Of a stretch of 64,000 bases of DNA, positions 11,143 to 22,783 are shown piece after piece. A model generated the notes under the pieces. That model saw only the letters and a list, made by a program, of their open reading frames with translations, was not told where the DNA came from and ran no database searches. Numbering within the stretch: position 1 is the first letter of the stretch; each line of letters begins with the position of its first letter. Both the position numbers and the translations under genes were made by a program. Origin of the DNA: Baylisascaris procyonis (Eukaryota > Nematoda > Chromadorea > Rhabditida > Ascarididae); contig JAZARR010000082.1 of assembly GCA_037389465.1 (NCBI GenBank), positions 2,034,501 through 2,098,500 on the forward strand, given 5' to 3'.

Positions 11143-13532
11143 CTGAAATGAATTTTTTTTTTTTAGCTAAGAATGAAAAATAATGGAAATTTGAAAAAAA
11201 AAGATGAAAATTTCTGATGAACTTAGCCATTTTTTGAAAATTTCCACTCGCTTTCTAATATTCTCAAGTTCGTATTTATATCAGTTGTGTTATCATTTCT
11301 GATTATTAAAAACTTTGCGTTGAATCGCCTCGGAGTGCAATTTCAAACTACGCGCTATATTTAAACAAGTCAAAAACATTTATCTCCTCTTTTCTCTTCA
11401 AATTTTCAATTTTATCTTATGAAAACCTTCCATATTCATTTCAGATTTAGATGTAATTAAGCTGGGATTTACTTCTATTTACTTGTTGATTTAGTAGTTA
11501 AAGTGTTTTAATATATATGTCCTATTTAATTTAAAGTTTTCTGTTGCCGTAAAGCAACCCGATCGATCCGATTGAATTCAATTATCGCACTCACGCTTAC
11601 AATTAGAGTCCTCTTCATACTGCACTCGTTTACAATTGTTTAATGAGGAATTTCTCTGTTTCTTTGCTTCATTCAAGCAGACCTACTGAACATTTTTTTG
11701 CACTCTGGCGTCAATAAACTGCTGAGAATTCAAAATGCAGTGAGCGATCGATTTTATTTTTGATCGGAGGCAATTGTGTAGTCATAATTGGGGAAGAATT
11801 AGCATATATTTGAATTAAAAGCATTCAGTTGAAAATTGAAGAGTAATTTCTGGAATTCGAACGTCTACTAAGAGCTCTTAACGAGAAAGCACATACTTCA
11901 CAATCCACTTTAGCTATATGCTGCTTCGCGTGAATTTTCAATGGAAAAAAGAAATTTTTTTTTGTAAGGGAAATGGTGCAGCAGTTGACGATTCCTTTTA
12001 TGTTTGATTTCAATTCGTCATAACTGATGCATATGATGTGCATGAATTTTTCTTAAGGGAAAGCACACATAGGAAAATATGAACTGGGAGCTTGCGCGCT
12101 ATGCGCAACTTTGCAACTTTGTTCGCCGCACTAACGGATTTTATAAATTACTGTCGACTAATAGAATATGCGCAGCAATGCACACATATTTTAGTGAGAT
12201 CAAACGGTCATCCAGGCTCTAGCTTTAAAAGAAATAATTTTTATAAATTAAACAGTTGCAAAATCCTCAGTATATAAATATTTAGGTACATCTAAGTCCC
12301 ATTGGCTTCTTTATCCTTGAGTGTGAGGCTTAGAAATTAACCCCATCTTCTAAATTACACCACCCTATTTAATAATTTTAGTTTTAGCGTTTATGAGGTC
12401 AAAAATACGAGAAATATGCACACACTCATGAAGACAACATAATGCGCTTTTCAATGCAAATTAGCAAAAGAGCAGAAATTGATGTAAGCATATTGAGATA
12501 GAAACGAGATTAATTTCGAATTAATAGAAGAAAGGGTGCAATCGATCTTTTCAGAAGATAGAAACAGACAAGAAATAAAACGATCGTTTTAAAGGGCATT
12601 TGGCAGTAACAGTTGACATTTGCGCGTAATTTTTGCACTGCTCGAATAGTTGACAAAACACTCTATAATGTGCTTTTCGTGCAATTTAGCTGAATTCGAA
12701 CGAGTGGATTTATCGGAAAGAAGTGATACGGTTTAGTGGCCGTCTTATATGAGCAAATGAGATTGTAATAGAGGACTCTTCCTCTTGAGAATAGATTTTG
12801 AAGCAAATTCGTTTGTTTTGAATTTTGTTTATTTATTTATTTATTTTATTTTATTTACTTATTATTTATCCACTAGTTTATTTCAATGTCCCGAAATAAA
12901 GAAACACCCAAAAGTATGTAAGCATGAAGAATATGGAGCGAAGTATTCGCAGGGCTACCAATATAGGCGAATAGATATTTAACACATAAGGGCAGCAATC
13001 ATGTTAATAAATGTTCAAAAGAGGATTTAATAAATCATTTAAAGTATTAAAGATGAAGAAATACGTGGCATAAGCTTAGGTGATGCGTTCGCTTTTTATC
13101 GTATCGTTGCATAGGACATTGAAGTGCCTCGTTAAAAAAAAAAAAAAAAAAAACTTCAAAAGACTCCCATTAACCGTTTATTCGTCTCTATGAAATCGAC
13201 AACTTCGTAATAGATTGCAATCCTTTTCAACGCTGAATTTAGTATACTATTGGCTTTTTTTTTCCGAACGGGAATTTCCTATATTTGCGAGTGAACATTT
13301 TTCGTTGAAAATAACAAACAACATTTTCGTTTAATGAATTTTATTTATATTAAAGGAAAATGTTCAACCACTATATTTCATGAAAATATATCGATTTCGA
13401 TGGTTTTTTTTTTTCAAAAGTGATCAAATTGAGAAAGAATTCTTAATAAAGTAATTCTTTATATTCCAGTAGAGCATTCTCATCAAACTCATAACGACTA
13501 TACTGCAATGGTAAAATGAGAAAACAACTTAC
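11143..13532 (-). other. Intron of the Ly6-like gene
   Basis: The intron has canonical ends on the - strand (GTAAGT...TTTCAG). It contains a short + strand open stretch near 12079-12220 with repeated CAACTTTG units, and two further - strand open patches near 11825-11930. None is well enough supported to call an exon. Confidence 0.45.
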
Positions 13533-13689
13533 CGCAAGTTTGTCGATTTGGATGCAGGATGATGACCTTCACACAGACACTATTTGGACAAGGCACTATA
13601 GGTAAGAGGTCACGCATCTGATCACACGTTTCATTTGCATAAAATGGAAACTCGCTTAAATACATCAAGCGATGTTCAGAGTCTCGTGG
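13533..13689 (-). CDS. Ly6/uPAR-like domain exon
   Basis: The - strand acceptor TGATTGCAG and donor GTAAGT (13527-13532) enclose 52 codons plus one base. Cysteine spacing is characteristic: ...FYANETCDQMRDLLPIVPCPN followed by SVCVKV and, nine residues later, a Cys at the exon end. CPN-x-x-CVK is a hallmark of Ly6/uPAR (quiver/sleepless-like) domains, small secreted or GPI-anchored three-finger modules. Only phase 0 entry is open. The preceding exon with the signal peptide and first Cys pair is uncertain. The intron to the next exon is 2.4 kb. Confidence 0.55.
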
Positions 13690-14256
13690 CTGCAATCATG
13701 AAATAAAATTTATTTTGTTTGTAGAAATATGATCAAATTAAATTACATTGAAATATCTCTGAATTTTTCGAGCGATATTCTGCAGCATGAAAAAAATTCA
13801 ATTTTAACGATTAACGAAGTTAATTTTTTATTTGAATATGAAAATTTATCGACTCAGGAGGTTGGATTACCGACTGTATTTCTCGATTTCTATAGTTTTA
13901 ACTTCGTTAAGATTCTCCGGCATTTCAACCTCCACTATTAGATGAAACTTTTTGTTCGGTTGTTTTCTATGTTTGCAAATGTGGGAATGAGAGAAATTTG
14001 CAGGATAGATTTTATGGCGAATATTTGAATAAGTGTTGTCAGCGATTATCGCATGAAGCCGAATGGAACTCTCATGAGGTGAACATTGAATTATTTCTTT
14101 GAATGGTTGTTGAGAGATGTGCTTCAATTGAGATTGAAATTTCTTTATTTCAACGATAGTATATGATGTTCGAGTGGAGTGAAAATAATTTTGCTTCATT
14201 GTACAACTTAATGAAGTGATTTTAGTGTGGTGTGTTGCTTTTTCGGAAGTTCAGAA

Positions 14257-14258
<2 letters not shown>

Positions 14259-14301
<43 letters not shown>
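14259..14301. repeat. (TA)n microsatellite
   Basis: Uninterrupted TA dinucleotides, about 43 bases. Confidence 0.97.
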
Positions 14302-14303
<2 letters not shown>

Positions 14304-15760
14304 TTCACCGTATTCGAGAGACATGTACATAGAATGGAATCCCTACTAAAGGGCATTAATCATTTAGTAAGGATGCCAGTTTAAAACTGAAATGTACTGC
14401 AACTCACTAATAATGAAATTTACGAAGACGAGGAGAAAGAAATGTAGATGAAAAATGAAAAAAAAAAAACTATTATGGGAGTTCAACGATCCGCGATTCT
14501 AGGATAGATAAACGAGTGTCAAAAATAAATGTTCTTTATTTGGTATTTGAACGATCATTTTTCGTTATGAAGAATTAAACAGCATTGAACTTGTATTATA
14601 TTTGATTCTTCTTTTAAAATTAGATCATCGGCGTAAAAAAATTCATTTCATATTTGAGTGTTTTTTATTTTAGAAAGCTAAGTACATTTGCATCTTCTTA
14701 TCGAATTGAAAGTCGTTCATAACGGAACCGTTGAGTCCTTCTATCCTCGTTTTATTGACATTGAAGAAAAAACAATTGATCAATTACTATGATTTGAGGG
14801 CATTTCACGTTATTTTTTCCATAAGTTTAAAAGTAAAATTAAAATAATTTTCACAATTTCTGATTTAATGAGCCACAAAAAGGAAGCATTAAGTTGGTTC
14901 GTTGCTAAGCAGCATAATTGATGTACTCTTAGGTAATATTGGCTCAAGTCTTCATATTCAATGCTAATATCGATTTTTTAAATCACACATTCTCAAATGC
15001 ATAACCTATGTACTATCAACTCATAAATTTAGCGATTAATAATTTTTCTGTGGAAAATAAAAAAAATTTTCATTGAAAAAGTGATAAATATCTAATGCGT
15101 AAGTTTGCTTGGAAGAAATGGAATTGGATTTCATTTTTAGCAACGTTTACAGCGGATTAGGCTAGTGTTATTTTTGCTAATGCAATGTTAGTAAGTTTCA
15201 TATATGACTTGAGTTCTTTGAAAGGTTGGATTTATACTTGCCCGGGAAAAAGCATTTGTACTTTTGAAGTATGGAAATGTCTACAAAAAATGTGTATATT
15301 TCAAAAGTTGACATCCATTAGATTGAAGTTTATGTTTTGGATGTATGCTGACAATAGATGAAATGTCTGTGAGAATGATATAAGCTAGAGAAAAGAAAAT
15401 ATCTCACCCATCGTGAATGAATATGCGCTGATGAACAACTGTAGCATTTCTCTGAAATAGTCACTCATTAAAATTGATATTTATTTCAGACTTCATATTT
15501 AAAGAATCGAATTTCGAAAATATGTCAAATTTATCTGATATTAGTGAAAAATGAAGCAACGGATTTTAAGATGTGATCTCAGATCATCCAAAATAATTGG
15601 CGGAAATTCTGAATTCAGTGCCATAGATCTGTAGTCTAAGTTCAAAAAGTCCTTTTTGCAATTTTGAGTGAATTTTTATGAAGTTTTCTGAAGTTCTGTA
15701 TCTCTGTATTGCACTCTTTCACAATGTACTGAACAAAGAAAGAAAAGATGATTGACGGAA

Positions 15761-15798
15761 ATCTTGTAAAACTGCATTTCAATGCAGTTTTACAAGAT
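15761..15798. repeat. Perfect inverted repeat, 18-base arms and 2-base spacer
   Basis: The arm ATCTTGTAAAACTGCATT is followed after TC by its exact reverse complement. The right arm is then echoed by direct copies of TTTTACAAGAT and TTACAAGAT up to about 15836. This would form a strong hairpin in RNA or a cruciform in DNA. Confidence 0.9.
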
Positions 15799-16345
15799 TT
15801 TACAAGATTTCTTACAAGATATAAGAGTTTTACAAGGCAATGCATTTGTCGTCTATTTTTCGCTTTTACGATTTCTTTGTTGCAGCTTAATGTCACTTTT
15901 TTTTTGGAACTCTTTTCATGTATCTTCGATTGTCCTTATTTCTTATTCTTTATTGATTGATTGAGAGACGATGATGACAACCTGAAGGGACCATATTTTT
16001 AGTGCCAGATATGTGGAGTCGAAAGACAGCAAAAATCAAATGCTCCATGAAGCTATATATGGACGATTTTTGTAGACAGCTGACGTTGAAGTAGTTGAGA
16101 GTTTCGTGTCTCGGCATTCGTAAGTTTCCTTTTAACTTTCGAAGTTAGTATTTGAGAAAAATATCTAAATTTCGGCTCTTTTTTGAGCAATTTTATGAAG
16201 GTTGTTATTATACCCTATGACCAGGACTTTCAGTTGCAAATTGACATCAAGGTGCATGCGTACACTGCGTTGCATCACGTATTCTGCACCATTGAGCAAA
16301 TGATTTTTGAACACAGTTAAAGGGATGGAAAAAAGGATGGCAAAC

Positions 16346-16348
<3 letters not shown>

Positions 16349-16394
<46 letters not shown>
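16349..16394. repeat. (TA)n microsatellite
   Basis: Uninterrupted TA dinucleotides, about 46 bases. Confidence 0.97.
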
Positions 16395-16396
<2 letters not shown>

Positions 16397-16520
16397 GTTT
16401 ATGCTGGATATGCAGAAGAATGAACTGTTGTTTTATGTAATCTACGGGAGATTCGTTTTGGCAACATCAGCGGGTGAAGTGGAAATCACACCTGCTTAAA
16501 GGGTAATCAGTTTTTTGCAC

Positions 16521-16705
16521 CTTTAAATGGCTACAACTCATTTCACATTGATGAATCAAAGTGGAGGATCGTATAGAGAGAGGGATCATCATATAATGAA
16601 CGCTATGCGGGCAAATTTCATGAATGTTGGATAATAATGCAGATACGACCACAACGCATAGATACGTTATTGCAATAGAGAGCTTAACAAAATGATCCAC
16701 AATCA
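16521..16705 (-). CDS. Candidate upstream exon, hydrophobic segment then Cys pair
   Basis: A CTTTAG acceptor opens a frame with a hydrophobic stretch (KLSIAITYLCVVVVSALL), which could be a signal peptide or a membrane helix, followed by Cys-containing sequence and HQCEMSCSHLK. Using donor AAG|GTGCAA the exit is phase 0, matching the Ly6-like exon at 13689; an alternative donor at 16491 would not match. Entry phase 1 matches the exon at 17847-17931. The chain of three matching phases is suggestive only. Confidence 0.28.
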
Positions 16706-17846
16706 CTAAAGTTGAATAACTTTAGAAAATATTAATGAATGATTTCCCATATCTCCCTACTTTATCCTTATAGTCCTTTTGCTGCTATCTGAATAAAGTG
16801 AACATGACATAATTTTGATTGAACAGGAGTGCGAAAATGAAACTGTTCATATAAAATTATTAAGGAATTTTTATATGAAAAATATGCCGATAAAACTTAA
16901 GTTCTCAGTTGAAGAAGTAGAAATTTTCAATATTCAGCTTCTCTATCAATCAGCAATTAACGAAAGAATGCTTTAAGGCGGATGAAGTTAACGCTTATAC
17001 TAAGTGGCAGCATTTTTAGTGGCAGTTGAGTGAATGTTTGCTAAAGCATCTATAACGTGCCGTTTCTCTTTTTTTTTTTGTGTCGACAATGATTGTTTTC
17101 TTAAGCGCATATTGCTTTCTAGCAAGTTAAACTATCTGAAATTTGTTGATTTTTTTTTTGTTGGAGTTATTATCAGATCATTAAAATTAATTGATCAATA
17201 AGTGATTGAATGTAATTGAAACGAGAATATCAATGAATTTTCGTTCCATTTGATGGGACTTCAGTCGGCACTCCCTAAATGCTTACAATATTTGATTCCA
17301 GAAATGTAATACTTGTGGATCAAGAATTGTTGATAATTTGAAAATTTGCTAGTTCTTAAGAAATCTCGGAAATAGCACTGAGTTCTCATCGGTATTCCAT
17401 CCATTTTCATTCGGTATTTTCGACCTCATTTCGGTTCAGCTTATTCCTTAATTTATTTGAAACTCCGTTTTTTTTCAAATCTTCGGAAACGCATGTGAAA
17501 AATTTGCTAAATGAATTAATGAGTTGCACAAGCTCTTATTTGTGCACAAATAAAATTAAACTCCATCATTAAAAAATAGTTGGCATAGTCCCAATTTAAT
17601 GAATCGAGAAGAATTTATTCAGAAATGTGGCTTAGGTTTAACGTCTGACGACGAATTATACAATTGGATTTCATTGGTCATGACCTGAGATAACAAAACA
17701 GACAAATGTTCACATAGTCGAACATATATTCAAACATGGAAGGGATCTTTAGCATGATCCATTTTTGTAAGTCGTATAGTAATGAATAAAGAGAGTGGTA
17801 GAAGCTACTAGTCTTAATAGAGGTAGAACGAGGATATTTGGCTTAC

Positions 17847-17931
17847 CTGAACGTATGACATTGTAGATGGCGTAGAAAGGAATAAGCCAGTATAAAAGCA
17901 TTACTGATAGGCGTCTATCCCATAAGCACGA
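17847..17931 (-). CDS. Candidate exon with membrane-helix-like peptide
   Basis: A TTCTAG acceptor and a GTAAGC donor bound 28 codons plus one base. The peptide WDRRLSVMLLYWLIPFYAIY is strongly hydrophobic and aromatic, and an internal ATG at 17901-17899 could serve as a start. Phase 1 exit fits the exon at 16705. Whether it belongs to the Ly6-like gene is unclear. Confidence 0.27.
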
Positions 17932-18549
17932 CTAGAATGCGATACGAGAGCCAGCAAAGAAAAGTTCGCGTCACTCGATGAAACATGCGTGCAATCGCAG
18001 TGAGTGCACATGAGACGTGACATAGCAAGAAAAGACGATGGATTACTTCTCTATCGTTATAAGTTGATGTGGCAGAGAGTCGGATCATCAAAGAAGAGAG
18101 TGGGATAGACTGGGAAATAAGAGTGAGAATAACCGAAAAGTTTGAAGCATGAAAAGAACACGACAACGATAGAAAGTTGAAGAGAGTTTTTTAAAAGCTG
18201 AAAGCCGAGAAAGAAAATAATGACCGCTCGAAGCAGAGTGGAATGCTTCATGCATCAAGCTGATCAATTCAAAGCTTTGCGTTGCTTTGATTTACATATA
18301 TTTCTAACATTGCACACAACTTTCTTATTAGTTTGTAATTCATGTTTATTATTCAGCAGTTCTGATATTCAAACTCACATTCAAAGCAAACATATTCAAT
18401 TCAGATTCATCAGAAAGCAATAACACTAACCTCGATCGGGCTGAAAAGATTGAATCGAAACCTAATTCGAATCAAAATGAAAGAAAATCCATCAAAAACA
18501 ATGATGCAAATTGTTTCGCTGTTTCATTGAAGTGTCTCACGTATGTCAG

Positions 18550-18702
18550 CATAATCGATGTTTGGGCAGTAGCATATTGGGTAAACGTTCTCGTCAGAGT
18601 AGTTTAGGATCGCGGTTTAAATTACTGCTGATTCCGGCACTCTTCGCTGCCACATTCACCTTTGTACTCTTGTTATCGAAAGTGAATTACGTTATGGTTT
18701 GA
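18550..18702 (+). CDS. Candidate last exon with hydrophobic C-terminal tail (GPI-signal or membrane helix)
   Basis: The acceptor ACGTATGTCAG is followed by 50 codons and TGA. The peptide begins HNRCLGSSILGKRSRQSSLG and ends in a hydrophobic helix (LLLIPALFAATFTFVLLL) plus a short tail. A Cys-poor linker, basic patch and C-terminal hydrophobic block is what a GPI-attachment signal or single membrane anchor looks like. AATAAA at 18765-18770 lies 63 bases downstream. No upstream + strand exons were identified. Confidence 0.4.
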   Translation, partial: HNRCLGSSILGKRSRQSSLGSRFKLLLIPALFAATFTFVLLLSKVNYVMV

Positions 18703-18764
18703 ATTACATGTCAGCTCAGCTTGGAGTTAAAGCAATTGTGGAATTGCAACGGTTATATGTTAAA

Positions 18765-18770
18765 AATAAA
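18765..18770 (+). terminator. Poly(A) signal AATAAA
   Basis: It lies 63 bases after the stop codon of the candidate terminal exon at 18550-18702, at typical nematode spacing. Confidence 0.4.
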
Positions 18771-20078
18771 GCTTAGTCAAGCAAAATATTGCTTCTTCGC
18801 TTGCAAACGATTTTGTCATTTTTTATTACCAGCCAGATGACTGGCATCAAAATAGAACTAGATTGAAACGTAATTTCTAGGAAGATTGAAACGGCAGGCG
18901 ATTTTCAGTTCTTGTTTGTTTTCAAGGAATAAATTTCATCCTTTTCATAGAGATTTAGCTCTTAGTGATGACGTGTTATTGGAAATGAGCGGCAGTATTT
19001 CTGGCAAAAAATTACACTCAATTCACGAACAACACAAACCCAACAATTTAATGTGTTCCATTGTATCGCACCTCTGAGGAAGTGCAACTTTTGAGATAAG
19101 ATGGATGTTTTGGTCAATATTCCATAAACATGTTACATGCTTCCTTGTAAGTCTTTTCTTTTGATCATACCTGTAATTTTTATAAATAGTTTTTTTAATA
19201 TGTGCATTTTATGCTGTACCCATTTGGAAATTCTCGGCATTCTAAGAGGAATAGTGCTTCGAAGAGGAGGGGAAGGAGTTTTCGACAATGGGTCACCTCC
19301 ATGGCAAAATGGACACTTATTTATTCACTGAACATTCAGAGCTTCCTCGAGGGGTCTTCCCAAGGTGGAAAGGAAGTGGGTAACAGTATTCTCACCGAGA
19401 AGATTGCTGCATCCAGCGTGGCATCATAGGAAGCATTCGTTGTCACATTCGGGCAACGTCGTTGTGAAAGGTTTTCTAGTCTAAAGGAGTACTAGACTGT
19501 TTTCGTCATTATGCGATCGCATTTGCTTTTTCTATATAAGTTATTCTTAAAGAGATCAATTTGCATAGGTTTGATTATAAATCAGCCATTCAGCACATTT
19601 GCAGTGCTTCACAACTACTAAACTTCTCTTCATTGGTGCGTTTTTAAATATATTCTCGATGATATAATGCAGCAGTTTGGAGATGGGCTTTTATTAGTTT
19701 GGTACTGTATAACTATTCACTTGGATTAATCGAAACACTGGCGATAATGAATATGCTAAAATTTTCATTCTTCCAGAAGATGTCTTCATGAGAAACGTTA
19801 ACATCGCTTTCCGTTTTTACTGAGATGAGATTATTCAGAAATACTTTTGACATTTCAGATCTTATTTTATTTATAAAAAAGGAGAATGTTGTTGGTATTA
19901 TTTGTCATATGGTTTCTTTGTGAAAGAGTGAGTTGTTTTTTTCTTTCTTTTTTCGAATAAACACGACTTCAATTTTCATTTTCTAAGACACTTCACGAGC
20001 CGCTATTTTTTCGGTTTTCTTGTTGCATCTGAAAGTTAGCAATGTGACATATGTACTGTTCGTGTTGTTTAGATGAGC
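18771..20078. other. No gene seen
   Basis: Intergenic AT-rich sequence between the + strand 3' end near 18.77 kb and the - strand poly(A) signal at 20079-20084, consistent with convergent transcription. Confidence 0.4.
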
Positions 20079-20084
20079 TTTATT
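20079..20084 (-). terminator. Poly(A) signal (AATAAA on - strand)
   Basis: TTTATT on the + strand, 65 bases beyond the stop codon at 20149-20151 of the - strand gene. Confidence 0.4.
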
Positions 20085-20148
20085 AATATTGTTTGATTTT
20101 AATAGCTAACTCTTATCTTAATTTCAATAAATTATGGATCTGAGGTTT

Positions 20149-20308
20149 TTAAAGATTAATCCTGGACGGGGAGATCGCTGCAAAGATCCGCAATAAATAT
20201 CCTTCTTCGAACGTTTGAAGAGGAAAAGAAGGGGGTGAAGTGAATTCGTAAATTGTCTTTTCTTTCTTATTCGACCGCCATTCATCAAGCCGTTTTCGAA
20301 CTTGAAGC
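20149..20308 (-). CDS. Unrecognised gene, last coding exon
   Basis: The acceptor TTTGGCAG opens a block that needs two carried bases and reads LQVRKRLDEWRSNKKEKTIY, then EFTSPPSFPL and EEGYLLRIF, to a TAA at 20149-20151. The charged helical start continues smoothly from the end of the upstream exon (...SNKAIKK) with matching phase 2. A second frame with an ATG is also open but has a poorer codon pattern. Product unknown; the sequence suggests a cytoplasmic protein with a short coiled helix. Confidence 0.45.
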
Positions 20309-22568
20309 CTGCCAAATGGAATGAGTAACAGCTGACGTAATCTAAGGTTGGTTGAAGTTGAAGTGCTTAGTTTTGACGGTATTTTTTCCTCGTTTTGTGC
20401 AACAAATGAAATAAAATAATATATTTCTTTTCTAATGCACGTAATTTAATCGCTTTTTTGTGATCTAATTTAAGGCTCATGTAATAAAAGTACCAAATGA
20501 AGCAGTAATACGGAGTGATTTAAATATCAAAGACATCGGCATATCGTAAAGACGTTCGTATATGCCAGCGTTGCCAATGAAACACTTACGTGTATTTTTA
20601 AGTGCTCATTACTTACTACATTTTAAATTGTTAGACCAGTTTCCTCGAATCGAATACGTTCTATGCAATCTTAACTCCTTTAAAACTATTTGTTGATTTC
20701 TACTGGAATATCGTGTTCATATGTAAATCTCCACGTAGCAATGTTTTTGTTTAGAAAATATTGTTATATAACAATTCATCAAAACACTAGAGGACGTTTG
20801 GTGGTATTTTAATAATAACGCTGCTATTGCTAATGAATGTTAAATGCGCTGTAAAGATGATAGTTTATTCCAGTATTTTGACAGTTTTTTTTTTTAACAT
20901 TCATGGATCGAAAAGATGTGTCATTTATTAGCAGCCCGCTCCCTCTTCCTTGCCCTCTCCCCTCTTTATACCCTTCATGGGAAGAAAGAATGGTAGATGA
21001 GTGCGAATTTGAGCGCAAAAGCTGAGAAACTATGAATGAAATTGAAAGAAAAAATAATGTCCCAAATAAAATTCCCATAATATACATAGATTTTATTTGA
21101 AACAACAGCACATCTTTTTAAATAAGATTTATGAGTATAATTGAGGTGCACATCGATTGTGGTTAATTGTTTTATACTGAATCAACAAAAACAATTATTT
21201 ATTCGTTTATGTAATCCACGCATTCAATTATACTATTGTGATGTTAGATTTTTTTCTTGCAAATTGTTAGAGTTTACAAATCAACTTTTGCAAGTTTGCG
21301 AATTAAGGTGCGCATGTTATATCGACTAAATTTTTGCAAATGTTAGACTTTTTCTACAAAACCGCATGTTGCTTGTATGTATTGAGCTAAAATTCCTTTC
21401 CAAATGTTAAATTTTTGAGATTCAAATATAGATTCTTTTCTGTAAAAAAATGGTCATTCAGAGCAAAAAATGTATAAGCAGCAAGGTTCTTTTGAAATCT
21501 TCATTTCAGTGGACTGAAAATAACTTTGAGAGAAATTACAAAGAAATTCTCTTTGCTAACAATTGAGAACGTTAGATATTCTGTACTCCTCAAGTAAGTA
21601 GATTGCTGATAATTATTGTTTATCATTGATTTTATGGAGCTGATTTGCTTTCTTTAGTGACGATATTTTTTCTAACATTTTATCACTGATAAGTGATAAT
21701 AGTTATATGTGATAACAAATATTATGACAATCAATATATTTTATATAATTAATTTTATGAAATATGGAGACATTTTTCTGATAACATTTTTTTAGACGAA
21801 AAAATATTTGCTCGTCTTCTGATGAGTTTTTTTTTTGAGTTAGAGGAAGACTATTCGAAATCCATTTGTTATCTTAATAGGCAAATAATCATTGTTGAAA
21901 TGAGCATATTTCAATGATTTTCTCATTGGAACAAGGAAACTTAAATATTAATATCGTTCAATACTCGAAAATTTTCTCTAAATAAGTATTAATAAAACGG
22001 TTGAAATATTTAATGATCGTTGAATATCCGCAGCAAAATGGGCATTCATTTCCGATTTTGATGTGATTATTGTTCATTTCTATTGTTTAGAAATCCCTAT
22101 TTTATAGTTATTTCTCCTATTATTTTAGTATAAATTTTTTAGAAAGTTATATTTTATTTAACGTTTAGGAATTTCACTTTTCTCTGATTGACAAATTGTT
22201 TTCTCTTCATTAGGTTTACTGTTTTAAAAAGTGATGAAACTATTACAGAATAATAAAACGAATCATTCTGATTTGTTTAATTATTTTTGGCCAATATTTA
22301 AAGATCGTCGCCTATCCGTAGTCCTCTGGCAATCGTTGATATCAATTCGAATTTTGAAATATGCCTATAAAAAATCATCTTTTCCATTGCTAACGGACAG
22401 CATAATCTTGTTGGGGATACTCTTCAATGGTGAAAAGGAAACTGAAATTTTTGGTTTTAAATCTTAAATCTTTAAAATTTCTTTGTAATTCCTGACATTT
22501 TTCGCAACCAGCAATATTTTCAATCTTTCTGGTATCTATTGATAGTGTTTTCGATTGTTTCCTGTTAC

Positions 22569-22783
22569 TTTTTTATCGCTTTATTGCTAGTCGCTTCCTG
22601 CAAGCCCCGCAATTTTGCCTCCTTCTCTTCATCACTAGGAGTAAAGGGAGGGGAAGTTATTGGTGAGAAGGGGCTGTCATATGGAATCGAGCTGCACATA
22701 GAGACGTCGATTGTCGATGTGCTACGTTTTGAGTGAAACGAGCACAATGATCGTTCCATTGTTTGTCCATCCGCACCAGTCAT
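22569..22783 (-). CDS. Unrecognised gene, upstream exon with Pro/Ser-rich then charged region
   Basis: The frame begins at an ATG (22783-22781) preceded by an in-frame stop, so it could be the first coding exon. Alternatively an acceptor at 22722-22726 would start it at 22721. It reads ...SSIPYDSPFSPITSPPFTPS, then DEEKEAKLRGLQEATSNKAI, and leaves phase 2 at donor GTAACA (22563-22568), matching the exon at 20308. The SP/TP pattern suggests a phosphorylated linker. The 2.26-kb intron is typical for this window. Family unknown. Confidence 0.42.

Noticed and set aside
13867..14199. 110-codon - strand ORF just upstream of the Ly6-like exon
   Set aside because: Its end is somewhat protein-like, but phase and splice sites do not connect it to the neighbouring exons.
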